Below are positions 46,806 through 58,639 of a stretch of 64,000 bases of DNA, piece by piece. This DNA is from Xiphophorus maculatus (lineage: Eukaryota > Chordata > Actinopteri > Cyprinodontiformes > Poeciliidae), in the NCBI RefSeq assembly GCF_002775205.1, contig NC_036456.1, forward strand, positions 22,874,968-22,938,967, read 5' to 3'. The position numbers and the translations under genes are program-made. The notes below the pieces were generated by a model. It did no database searches. It saw only the letters and a program-made list of their open reading frames with translations, and had not been told where the DNA came from. Position 1 is the first letter of the stretch. Every line of letters begins with the position of its first letter.

Positions 46806-47094
46806 ATTATCTGACTGTTACTGAGGAACATTAGAAAACATCTTATGAATAAATATAGTGTGTTCATTGATAATGAAAATAATATTATGATATTAACTAG
46901 AATCCCACTTATTCTAGCATCTCATATCTCCCATATGAGATGCTTAAGCTAGTAGCTCCTTCATAGGTGTCCTCAGTTTCCCTTTATAGTCACTCAGTTT
47001 TTATTTTAAGTCAACATCAACATGATGAAAGTGGACCTTGAGTAGTCTCTGGCACTGACCAGGTATATGCTCATTTAGGATAGCTGCACATATA

Positions 47095-47725
47095 TAGGCC
47101 TGTCACGATAACAAATTCTGCTGAGCGATTAATTGTCTCAAAAATTATTGCTATAAACGATAATATTGTTTGAAGACCTCTTTACGCTGATTTAATGGAA
47201 ATTATGTAATAATGCATGCGATTTCCTACCAAAGATAGATACACGTTATTTTCAAAAGAACACTTAACACGGGAACTGATAAACAAAACAAACAAAACAA
47301 TCAAAAACAAAAATAAGATGGATTCTCAGTCTCCATTAACAAAACATTTACTTGAATAAAAACTAAACAACATAAAGCCAAAGTGGAAATAAATACCGCA
47401 TTCAACCAAAAGAGTGCAGATTATGAAGTCTGTATATTATGTAGCCCTTCAGAAATAATTAGATTTAAATAGAGAAAATAGGATTCAATAGTTCACACTA
47501 CATGATTTTTTGCCCAGATTTTCCCCTTATTACAATCTTAGAATGTCCGCCATTCCAAGACTGTCGCTTGCGATTTCGTAACCGATCATCCTGTAGTGTG
47601 TGGTGTGTTACGGTAGATCGTCGTTGACGCTCCGATCTAAATCAGGGGTTTTTCCCGACTGGGAGCTTAACGCAGCCTGTTGAATGTGACAGGTATCCAA
47701 TCAGAAAGCACAGATTCCCTCCCTC
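47095..47725. mobile_element. Truncated hAT-like element in unit 2
   Basis: It starts TAGGCCTGTCACGATAAC and matches the first part of the element at 51314-52612. It stops near 47725, where sequence shared with unit 3 resumes (TTAAGGTTATCTTCC). The insertion removed flanking DNA that unit 3 still has (about 55440-55845). Confidence 0.65.
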
Positions 47726-48145
47726 TTAAGGTTATCTTCCTTTTTTGGTCTAAATAGAAATTAAATGATAAACATACACTAGAAGGAAAATAAATAGCAT
47801 TTATGATTGTAGGTGGAAGCAAAGATTTGCACTGTGACCTTTGAAAAAACTGCACCAAAAAACAATGGCTACCAACAAGAAGACTTTGTTGCCTGGTTGT
47901 TGGAAGCCAACGACGGCCTGGTTGGCTTCAGTGGCTTTCCTTGAGACGACATTTGTTGTGACTTGCCGCTGTATAGAACTCTTCTTGCTGCAACTGTCAC
48001 ATCCATGACGAGCACAAAGATGAGGTTTAGTTTTGCTCAATGGTGAATGATGAGGCAAGGTATGAACTAGATCAGGTTATGGGGTGCAATTCTGTGGAAT
48101 TTTTATCAGTGTCATTTCCTCATGTTGTGTCAAGACTAGAAGATC

Positions 48146-48151
48146 TATAAA
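48146..48151 (+). promoter_or_regulatory. TATA box of L6
   Basis: TATAAA in CTATAAATATCCAG lies about 50 bases before a likely untranslated exon ending CATTCTTCATCAG. It is conserved before L7 and deleted in psi5 and psi8. Confidence 0.65.
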
Positions 48152-48322
48152 TATCCAGTGATTCTACAGTGAAGGCAGAAGGTGCTAAGAAGACAGATCA
48201 TTCTTCATCAGGTTTGCTGATCAAATTTCTGCTCATCTTTTTTTCGACATGTTTGAATATTATTAACATTTATGCTTTATTTCAATTTGTCCTCCAGATT
48301 GCCTCATCACTAGATCTCCATC

Positions 48323-49994
48323 ATGAAGTTGTCGGTTGTTTTCCTTCTTGTTTTCTCCATGATGGCTCTGACCAGTGGTGTCAGGTACTTTCATCACGGT
48401 GAGTATTTATTCATTATGAAGCCCTGGTTAAGTTACTAAAACACAGAAACACAAACTAACTAGTTTAAAGTATCTACAGCTGCTCCAGATCATGGCTTTA
48501 CTGGTAAACATTATTTGGTGTTTTTTGTCATTGTTTTCTGATTTCCTAAGTGTGACTGCTTGGAACCCCAATTCTGATCCTTAGTAAATATGACATATCT
48601 TCTTGTAGTACACTTTACTAAAACACATCCTGTTTCTTCAGTATACTTTATAGATGTATTATTTTAATGTCTTTACTGTTCCTTGTACACACATCATGGT
48701 TATGGCCAGCACAAGTGTAACTGGTTTTCCTGTCATTGAGGGAGTTAGCTTTTTAAATAAATGTAATGTTGAGTCATTAAGATTAATGCCACATACACTA
48801 TTGGGTGTGCTGATAAATCAGCAGACATCTAAAGATCATCCACTGTCCTCTTCTGCTCTGCCATGAGAGATTTGACTGAGAAACCCGTCCAGCAGGTCAT
48901 GTTTGCTCATTTTCATTAAAAAATGGTCACCCTTTTGATGCCAACATAGTGACTTTTTTGCTATATTTAGCAAAAAAGCATATTTTTCAGACAAAAATAG
49001 AAAAATCAGTTTCAGCTAAAATGAGACTAGACAGGTCAGGCTTTTTAAAGTTTGATCAGCCAGAAAACTGGAGTCAGTGCACCTCTGACATACAGCTCTT
49101 GACTGGAAGTCTGCATTTGTTTGTTATCAGGACGATTTTACTGGCGGCATTTCAGGATCTGTCCTCATGGCTGGACTAAAATCAACAGTCGCTGCTTTCG
49201 CTATGTTGCCACACCCATGACTTGGGCGAATGCTGAGGTGATTTCCAACAAGAATGTTCTCTTAATTTCTTTTGCTATCTTTTATTTCACTTTTCTTGAT
49301 CAACAAAACCAACTAATACCTCAGAAAATTGCTAAAATAATTGTCTACTGCTCTTCACTATTCTCATTAAACACTACACCATTATTTGTTTTTCTGTAGA
49401 AAAACTGTCTGTCTATGGGAGCAAACCTTGCATCAGTTCACAACTTGTACGAGTACCACCAGATTCAGGCTATGATACATAGAAGAAGTTGTAATTCCAG
49501 AGAAGCATGGCTTGGAGGCACTGATGCACAGCAGGTATTTTTGCCAGTTCACTTTATTGTGTATTTTGTGAAACCCTGAATGAAATGTGTCATCTGCTGA
49601 ACACTATTCTAGGAGAGAACCTGGTTGTGGAGCGACGGACGTCCTATGAGGTACACAAACTGGTGTCGAGGAGAGCCTAACAATGCTGGAGGCACCCAGC
49701 ACTGTTTGCAGATGAACTTTTCAGGTAAAGGAAAATATCACACGTCTGTGTACATCACACTGTACATTTACTGTATCAACAGCAGGAGTTTATGCTCATT
49801 TTTGGGGGCAAGAAGGTTCATTTCATCATCCTTTCCAATCATTTTCTTAATACTGCGTCGGTCACTTCAGGGTTTCAGTACGTGATGTTTGACTGATATT
49901 TGTTCTCTTGCTTTTAGGTGCAAAGTGCTGGGATGACTTGTGGTGTAATCACAATCTACCTTCTGTCTGCGCCAAGAGATTCCGAAGACGGTGA
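48323..49994 (+). CDS. L6: secreted C-type lectin with basic N- and C-terminal tails, intact
   Basis: Exons 48323-48398, 49131-49237, 49400-49534, 49613-49724 and 49918-49994 join in frame (phases 1,0,0,1) to 168 residues. The signal peptide (MKLSVVFLLVFSMMALTSG) is followed by a basic aromatic stretch RYFHHGRFYWRHFR before the CTLD begins at Cys36 (CPHGW). Other motifs are RCFRY, MTWANAE, KNCLSM, WLGG, GEPNN (EPN 127-129) and CWDD. The protein ends in KRFRRR. L7 has the same plan. The basic ends are unlike L1-L3 and could bind membranes, nucleic acid or anionic sugars; that is inference. A possible AATAAA signal lies near 50265. The intron after the EPN exon is shorter than in L7. Confidence 0.9.
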
Positions 49995-51313
49995 GGTTCC
50001 CAAAGAGGCCTGATGTGTAAAACAGAACCAGTGGAGGATCAGTGCTAGGTGTTTCTGTTTACCTGCCTTTCTGCAGCTTCATAGAAAACCCAAAAGATAT
50101 TTCTGCTTCTTTACTTCATATAATTTCTCTCTTTACTGCAAACTAAGGAACGAAGCGATAAGCAAACAGCAGCTGGATCGTCTCTCTTTAATAAGAGCAG
50201 ACTGAATGAGTTATAAGAAAAAATTATCTATGCAAAACTTTCTTCTATTCTTTGGCCAAGCAAAAATAAAATTTTGAGGAATCAAAACAAGATGGTGTGT
50301 GGTTTATTCTGTCTTTGTGTTGTTCTGATTTAACATTATCATACACTAGTTATTACAATTTAAATAATACATTATATCAAATAACTTTTTACATTTTTAA
50401 TACATAGTATTTCTGTACAAATATGATTATTTTATTGTTCAAGCATCAAAAAGATATGTTTTCTTGTGCAACATTTCAAGTTCACATACAAATTATGATA
50501 TTCCAAAAACACAATTTTTTAGATTTATACAACTTTTAAGTTTTGTCAGCAAACATTTTCCTCTCCCGTCTCCACCATTAAATAATGTCATAGATGTGTC
50601 ATTATTTCCTGAATCCCTATGCAAAGAAAAACATTTCAAAAATATATTTCATGATTAAGAATAACAATCGTTTGAAATGGGTGAAGAAAGGAATAGCTTG
50701 GGAACAGGATCAGGATGACACATTACTAAGGGGTATTCACACTTCCTCTATCTGCACTAGACAGTGTCTAATACAATTTGAGGTTTTACATGCATTGCTC
50801 TAATGATAAACTTTCTGGAATATACCAGTACTTTTCAGATGCCATGCAGACAAAGCTACTGTAGATTTTACATTTTGGTCTTGTCAACTATTAAACAGCT
50901 TTTGAGAAAACTTCTTCCTTTGTTGCCCGGAAGGTTTGCCTGGTGCAACAGCTTCTTCCTCATGTAGGACTCCTACATGAGGCATAAGTGGCGTTTGTAC
51001 TGTTAAAATGGCAGCTATAAACATTTTTAGAAGAGATCTCAAATGTGTGGATCTGAACTTGTGACCGGCTCTGCTCTCTAATCCCAGTGGACACCAGGGA
51101 TCCATTGTATTTATATGTAGTATGCATTTATGTTGAGCCATCTAAAATCCCTAACTAATTCAAGTGTTACAAAAAGCTAGCAAAAACAGTAAAAAGTTCA
51201 CCAGTTTGTAATTTAATCACTGTTTTAATCCAGGTATTTTTTGATTTTTTTTTTTATTGTCAAGGAAAATCCCATCTGAGACATCGAGGTCAGGATTTGG
51301 CCTGCAGTGCACC
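49995..51313. other. L6 3' UTR and downstream unit 2 DNA
   Basis: This stretch holds the L6 3' UTR to about 50290, then AT-rich DNA shared in part with 58640-59850 after L7. No gene is seen. Confidence 0.5.
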
Positions 51314-52612
51314 TAGGCCTGTCACGATAACAAATTTTGCTGAGCGATTAATTGTCTCAAAAATTATTGCAATAAACGATAATATTGTTTGAAGACCTCT
51401 TTACACTGATTTAATGGAATTGACGTAATAACGCATGTGATTTCCTGCCAAAGATAGATGCACTTTATTTTCAAAAGAATATTTAACACTGGAACTGATA
51501 AACAAAATAAACAAAACAACCAAAAATAAGATGGATTCTCAGTCTCCATTAATAAAACTTTTACTTGAATAAAAACTAAACAACATAAAGCCAAAGTGGA
51601 AATAAATACTGCATTCAACCAAAAGAGGGCAGATTATGAAGTCTGTATACTATTTAGCCCTTCAGAAATAATTAGATTTAAATAGAGAAAATGGGCACAT
51701 CGACTACCTGATACAATAGTTCACACTACATGTTTTTTTTGCCCAGATTTTCCCCTTACAACAATCTTAGAACATCCGCCGTTCTAAGATTGTTGTTTGC
51801 GATTTCGTAACCTATCATCCTGTAGTGTGTGGTGTGTTATGGTAGATCTTCGTGGCCTCTTTGACTGGGAGCTTTAACACAGCCTGTTGACTGTGACAGG
51901 TAGCCAATCAGAAAGCACAGATTCCCTCCGTGCTTTCTGAGGGGAAATTATGGAGGGGAATCCCAAACAGCTGACACGAAGCAACCCAAAGTCCAGCCGA
52001 TGATATGTTGAAACAACATTAATGTTTATTCAACATTTTGTGCAAAGAATATAGAAATGACAAGGAGAGGAGTTGGAGTGATATTGCTACCGCAGTTGAT
52101 AAACCCGGTAACTTTTCAGCTGTTCTTCATTACGTGACATAAATTGGTTGTAATGATTTTCATTCAGTCAGGACTTTACGCTGACACTAGCCACATGCAT
52201 TGCAGGTAGATTGTAGTAAAGCATTGATTAATGCCTGGTTTTAAAATTAGGTAACTGAACTTGTAGCCATTATTTTGTGCCCATTGTTGGACACCACACG
52301 GCAGGATCGAACCCGATCAAACTGTTATACCTAGGATTTCTGTCGGCTAGTTTGTTTTCTCTCAGGTTTTGAAAATGGGCCGACAATTGGCCGACAGCTC
52401 TAAGATTGTGCAGTGTGCGCTGGGCATTACACTAAGGATATGAGGAAAGGAGGGTCAGTGGAGAGCACCGGAGTTGAGCCTTTTTTCGTTCAGTGTCATC
52501 AACAGAAAGAGAAAGACGCCGGAAGAGAAGATAAAGCCGAAAATTAAAATGAGGTTGATAGTTTTAATTTATTGTACGATTAATTGATGTATTGTTTATC
52601 GCGACAGGCCTA
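51314..52612. mobile_element. hAT-like non-autonomous element between units 2 and 3
   Basis: The ends TAGGCCTGTC and GACAGGCCTA are inverted repeats. The flanks agtgcacc (51306-51313) and agtgcagg (52613-52620) match at six of eight bases, consistent with an old 8-bp target duplication. Unit 2's own start (42647) shows the uninterrupted site. The interior has no open transposase. A related, diverged copy may lie at 62440-62640. Confidence 0.7.
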
Positions 52613-53823
52613 AGTGCAGGAAATATTCAGATGTGAGCCAGAAGAGGTTGTATGAAGGTAAAACCTCAATAGTTCCTCTAGTCTATGTTTAAAACAAGAG
52701 AAATGACTTGGTGTTCTTTTTGCAGGAGGGTGCAGTACAAGGTATGAACAGCAGATGGTGCCAATAATAGTGCCATGTCATTTCATGTAAAAATGTGTTA
52801 TGTGTTGACTATACATAAAGGGCTTTAGTGTTCCTAAATACTCCATTCCTTTTTATATTTGCAGCTCAGCAAAAACAGCCTTTGACAAAGATGTAATCAG
52901 ACAAAAGACTAGTAACTAATACCAGCATAAGCTGTGCTTCAGATGTTAATGGTGAGTTGCAGATCACTGAAAGAAAGACAAACAAGAAGCTGCAAAAAGA
53001 GGCTGAATATCGCAGAGAGCTGTCAGCACAAAGGACGATTCACCAGGAGAAAGAGACTATCAACAAAATACAATGAAGGACATCAGATCTCAACAACATT
53101 CTGCTTTTCATTCCCTGTACCCCACCAAACATCTTCAGACTTCAACACAGACAGCTCAGTCGTCACTGGATCAGAAACAGAACTGAGATCTAGCAGGACA
53201 AGTAGAGACACAAGTTCATTATCTTAGGTCATCAGAGTTTCATTAATGACTTTTAAAAGTGCTGTCACTGCAGTGATGGGCTCTAAAACCAGACAGAAAC
53301 TTTCCAAACAGTGCTGTTTTACTGCTAACTGTCTTATTCCAGTTTGTTAGTTAGGAAGGGAAGGCGACTCAGAAGTGTATAACCGATTCGGTTTTCTTGA
53401 TCAAGAGCTGATTGTTTTTAAATGCTTATAAATAGCAACACAAAGCTATGGGGATATTAATCAAATTAATCAAAGTTAGCTTTGAAGTGGCAGATTCCTT
53501 TGTAAGTTAATATTATTGAAAGCATGAAAGAATATCTTAGTGAAATTCAAAATGTAGTTTTTGCAAAGGATTCATGAAAGATATGAATATGCATGTTTAG
53601 ATACCACATAGTGTAGACCTTAGTAAGGATGACTAAGCAATTTGTAAAACCCTGAGAAGGTGAAGAAACACAAAGTGACAGTTCTTAATTTATATTCTGA
53701 TTTTATCTTAGGCATATTTTTCTTCACCTAAGACTCCTTATTTCTTGCCAGATTATTAAGCAAAATTAAACTCAATTTTACCAATTGAATATGTTTTTTT
53801 ACATTTTAATATTTTTATGTTTC

Positions 53824-54138
53824 TTGCTTGGTAGCACAGTAGAGTAGTTGTCTTGTAGTAGTTGGATTGTTGTCTTGCAACAAGAGCACCGTTTCTGCAT
53901 AGCATGTGTTCTCTCTGGGTACAGTGGCTTCCTCTGACCGTTTAAATATGAATGTTGGGTCAACAGGTCACTCTAAACTGTCCCTATGTGTCTATGGGTG
54001 TGGATGATTTTATGGTCTGTGTTTGTGTTGTCCTGTGCTGGACTGGTGATGTTTCCAGGGTCTACCTGCTTTGTCCCCACTGGAGAGAGACACCAGCAAC
54101 ACAGAGGCTGCACTGGTAAACAGGAACAGACGGTGGTG
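53824..54138 (+). repeat. Diverged SINE-like repeat, unit 3 copy
   Basis: This is the near-identical partner of 43796-44110 by tandem duplication, with a few substitutions and a short deletion near 54015. Confidence 0.6.
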
Positions 54139-55057
54139 GAGTGCTGAAATATTTTGGGCCCTTCCAAATTCATGAGCCATCTATGCCTACTAACACTGAG
54201 GTAGACATTGCACACGTTACTTTTAGATTCAATAAACAAATAACGTCACGATAAGTTTAAAACTTCATAGTATTAGTAGATAAACATTAGCTGCATTAAT
54301 ATGCAGCAAAGGCAAAATGTATGAAACTACTAGTTGCACAACAACGGTTTTGTGCTCATGAAGCATTTCTCCCCTCAGACAGTTTTTCAGCTTTGGCTTG
54401 TTTTTTAGGCTTTCTTCCACTTGACCATAAAGTCTCCCACATGCCATTTGGCACAAACTCCAGTCCAGGATTAATGAGCGTTTTCTGTAACAGTTACTTT
54501 CTCATTTCTACTCTCCCATAAAGCTCTGACTGGTGAAGAACTAACGTGTTGCATGCAGAGTCTTTCCCATCTGAGATGCTCATCCTTGCTATAATGTTAA
54601 CTTTCTGTTCCTGTCTATGGGGTTTAGGGTCAGTGTGGAACCGTCTTTAAATCACTAAAAAATGTACTCAAAATGTTATTTTTGGCATATTTGTTTTGTA
54701 ACTCTTGTTAACTTTATTAGGCTTCCTTTTTCATCAAAAAATATGTTTTAATATTTTTTGTGTGCTGTCCAGTGACTTTTTTCAGCTTTCACATCATATT
54801 CAATTAGAAAAAAAAGTTAAATGATCTTTACGTGAAACATTAATATTTATTTGATATTTATATTATCTGACTGTTACTGAGGAACATTAGAAAACATCTT
54901 ATGAATCAATATATTGTGTTCATTGATAATGAAAATAATATTATGATATTAACTAGAATACCACTTATTCTACCATCTCATATCTCCCATATGAGATGCT
55001 TAAGCTTGTAGCTCCTTCATAGGTGTCCTCAGTTTCCCCTTATAGTCACTCAGTTTC

Positions 55058-55345
55058 TGTGGATGACAAATGGGCAAATTGCTTTTACTGTTCTTGGTGT
55101 AAAGGTCCACACACACTTGGGGGTACTTCAGTCTGCGGAGGTCCGCATGTACTCGAGGCAGACTCAACACAGACTAGAAAGGAACATCTGCCATACATGC
55201 CCACCCAAAGACCAATTTTTACCACGGTGTATGCGTACTCGGTGTCGCACAGTAAACTCCCTGGTGGAAACAGTGTTCACATCAAACTGTTTTTAATGTG
55301 ACACCAAGATGATAAGGTTGAGAATAGTTTTTACATCACTTCATA
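55058..55345. other. Block of about 290 bp present only in unit 3
   Basis: Unit 2 near 46997 joins CACTCAGTTT directly to TTATTTTAAG. Unit 3 carries this extra DNA between the same flanks. It is more GC-rich than its surroundings and open on the plus strand (55063-55296). No domain, inverted ends or tail is recognised. Confidence 0.6.
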
Positions 55346-56234
55346 TTATTTTAAGTCAACATCAACATGATGAAAGTGGACATTGAGTAGTCTCTGGCAC
55401 TGACCAGGTATATGCTCACTTAGGATATCTGCACATATAGATTTAAAATTATTACGTCAACCACAACTGTGCTATTGGAACACAATAAACTAAGATTAAT
55501 ATGATCGGATTCCATTTGATTAGTTAATTTCATCAAAGCTTGCTGCTGCTCCGATGCACAGCAGGATGCTGCGATGGCTCAACAGTGGCTCGCTGACTTG
55601 CTCGCAGCATGATGATGTGACTGCCATTTTCTGTCCCACACTGAAGCTGAGGCTTTCCAGATGGAGAAGAAACAGAGTTTGGTGTCAACTAGCTCATCAA
55701 ATTTGCTAGTTTCCATTATGATTGTGAGAAATAAAGGAATTTGTCACAAGGAAATAGGCAGTCAGAACGTTCGAATATTAAGTCTCAAATGAACGTGCTG
55801 CTCACGAACTGTCCAGTATGTTCAAGTACTGTATGTGGGGACATTAAGGTTATCTTCCTTTCTGTTCTAAATAGAAATTAAATGATAAACAGACACTACA
55901 AGGAAAATAAATAACATCTATGATTGTAGGTGGAAGCAAAGATTTGCACTGACCAACTGCACAAAAAAAACAAAGGCTACCAACAAGAAGTTAACAACCA
56001 GGCGCATTAAAGTATAGGCCTTAGTCGCTACACTTTCCGTTAATTTTCGTGGAACATTAATTCTAAGAACTCTTCTTGCCACAACTGTCAACCATGACGA
56101 GCACAAAGATGAGGTTTAGTTTTGCTCAATGGTGAGTGATGAGGCAAGGTATGAACTAGATCTCGTTATGGGGTGCAATTCTGTGGAATTTTTATCAGTG
56201 TCATTTCCTCATGTTGTGTCAAGATTAGAAGCTC

Positions 56235-56240
56235 TATAAA
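56235..56240 (+). promoter_or_regulatory. TATA box of L7
   Basis: TATAAA in CTCTATAAATATCCAG, in the same context and spacing as before L6. Confidence 0.65.
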
Positions 56241-56410
56241 TATCCAGTGATTCTACAGTGAAGGCAGAAGGTGCTAAGAAGACAGATCATTCTTCATCAG
56301 GTTTGCTGATCAAATTTCTGCTCATCTTTCTTTTGACATGTTTGAATATTATTAACATGTATGCTTCATTTCAGTTTGCCTCCAGCTTGCCTCATCACTA
56401 GATCTCCATC

Positions 56411-58325
56411 ATGAAGTTGTCGGCTGTTTTCCTTCTTGTTTTCTCCATGATGGCTCTGACCAGTGGTGTCAGGTACTTTCATCGCGGTGAGTATTTATTT
56501 ATTATGAAGCCCTGGTTAAGTTACTAAAACACAGAAACACAAACTAACTAGTTTAAAGTATCTACAGTAACTTCCTTATACACACATCATGGTTATGGCC
56601 AGGACAAGTGTAACTGGTTTTCCTGTCATTGAGGGAGTTAGCTTTTTAAATAAATGTAATGTTGAGTCATTAAGATTAATCCCACATACACTATGGGTGT
56701 GCTGATAAATCAGCAGACATCTAAAGATCATCCACTGTCCTCTTCTGCTCTGCCATGAGAGATTTGACTGAGAAACCCGTCCAGCAGGTCATGTTTGCTC
56801 ATTTTCATTAAAAAATGGTCACCCTTTTGATGCCAACATAGTGACTTTTTTGCTATATTTAGCAACATTTGAAACAAATAATAATAATAAGAGTTTGCTA
56901 AAATTGGAATCAACAGGTCAGACTTTTTAAATGTTGATGAGTCAGTGAACTGTAATCAGTGCACCTCTGACATACAGCTCTTGACTGGAAGTCTGCATTT
57001 GTTTGTCATCAGGACGATTTTACTGGCGGCATTTCAGGATCTGTCCTCATGGCTGGACTAAAATCAACGGTCGCTGCTTTCGCTATGTTGCCACACCCAT
57101 GACTTGGGCGAATGCTGAGGTGATTTCCAACAAGAATGTTCTCTTAATTTCTTTTGCTATCTTTTATTTCACTTTTCTTGATCAACAAAACCAACTAATA
57201 CCTCAGAAAATTGCTAAAATAATTGTCTACTGCTCTTCACTATTCTCATTAAACACTACACCATTATTTGTTTTTCTGTAGAAAAACTGTCTGTCTATGG
57301 GAGCAAACCTTGCATCAGTTCACAACGCGTACGAGTACCGCCGCATTCAGGCTATGATACGTGCAGGAAGTTGCAGTTGCAGAGAAGCATGGCTTGGAGG
57401 CTCTGATGCACAGCAGGTATTTTTGCCAGTTCACTTTATTGTGTATTTTGTGAAACCCTGAATGAAATGTGTCATCTGCTGAACACTATTCTAGGAGAGA
57501 ACCTGGTTGTGGAGCGATGGAAGTCCTATGAGGTACACAAACTGGTGTCGAGGAGAGCCTAACAATGCTGGAGGCACCCAGCACTGTTTGCAGATGAACT
57601 GGTCAGGTAAAGGAAAATATCACACGTCTGTTTTTTCAGTTGATAAAAGGTCTTGTGGGTGAAAAGCTTATTTACTCTGCATGTAAACGTTTTCGCAGAC
57701 ACACATCTGAAGTTAAATCAGACAGAAAACAGAATTACCCAAATTATTTCCAATTGCTACATTGCAAGAAAAACTAAATATTTCTCTGAGATGTATTTGT
57801 AATTTTTTTTCTCATTCAGATGTTTTCATTCATTTTGGTCAGTATCAGGGATAAATGTCTTTTAAACTGTATGAATCTTTAGGTTTTCTGACCAAAATGT
57901 GTAAACTTCTTAATTTGAAGAAAATTACAAAAATGGTCTCTCAAATGGTTTAGTTTTCTGGCATTTATTGAAAAGAAATAATTCTAGTAACTAACTTACA
58001 TAAAAAAAGTTAAGTTTGTACTTATTTAGCTTCAGACAAGATACAAATTGTGTATGTGTTTTCATTTGGTATGTATACGTCTGGTTTTAACTGTACATTT
58101 ACTGTATCAACAGCAGGAGTTTATGCTCATTTTTTGTGGGAAGAATTTTCATTTCATCATCCTTTCCAATCATTTTCTTAATACTGCGTCGGTCACTTCA
58201 GGGTTTCAGTACGTGATGTTTGACTGATATTTGTTCTCTTGCTTTTAGGTGACAAGTGCTGGGATGACTTGTGGTGTAATCACAATCTACCTTCTATCTG
58301 CGTCAAGAGATTCCGAAGACGTTGA
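56411..58325 (+). CDS. L7: secreted C-type lectin with basic tails, intact paralogue of L6
   Basis: Exons 56411-56486, 57013-57119, 57282-57416, 57495-57606 and 58249-58325 join in frame to 168 residues with the same plan as L6. After the signal peptide comes RYFHRGRFYWRHFR, then CPHGW, RCFRY, KNCLSM, WLGG, GEPNN, CWDD and the KRFRRR end. It differs from L6 at 17 residues, with only three synonymous codon changes. Nine changes are in the 135-base WIGG-type exon, including a new Cys (SCSC) and several His/Gln to Arg. The introns on both sides of that exon (57120-57281 and 57417-57494) read identical to L6. A possible AATAAA signal lies near 58595. Confidence 0.9.
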
Positions 58326-58639
58326 GGTTCCCAAAGAGGCCTGATGTGTAAAACAGAACCAGTGGAGGATCAGTGCTAGGTGTTTCTGTTTACCTGCCTT
58401 TCTGCAGCTTCATAGAAAACCCAAAAGATATTTCTGCTTCTTTACTTCATATAATTTCTCTCTTTACTGCAAACTAAGGAACGAAGCGATAAGCAAACAG
58501 CAGCTGGATCGTCTCTCTTTAATAAGAGCAGACTGAATGAGTTATAAGAAAAAATTATCTATGCAAAACTTTCTTCTATTCTTTGGCCAAGCAAAAATAA
58601 AATTTTGAGGAATCAAAACAAGATGGTGTGTGGTTTATT

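Larger units (their letters stand above)
42643..51313. repeat. Tandem unit 2 (carries L6)
   Basis: The unit starts at TGCAGTGCAGGAAATACTC and matches unit 3 in order: 43100-44844 with 53130-54866, 46806-47090 with 54856-55435, 47726-50290 with about 55848-58640, and 50850-51075 with about 59080-59850. A LINE (44845-46805) and a hAT fragment (47095-47725) are private to it. Confidence 0.8.
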
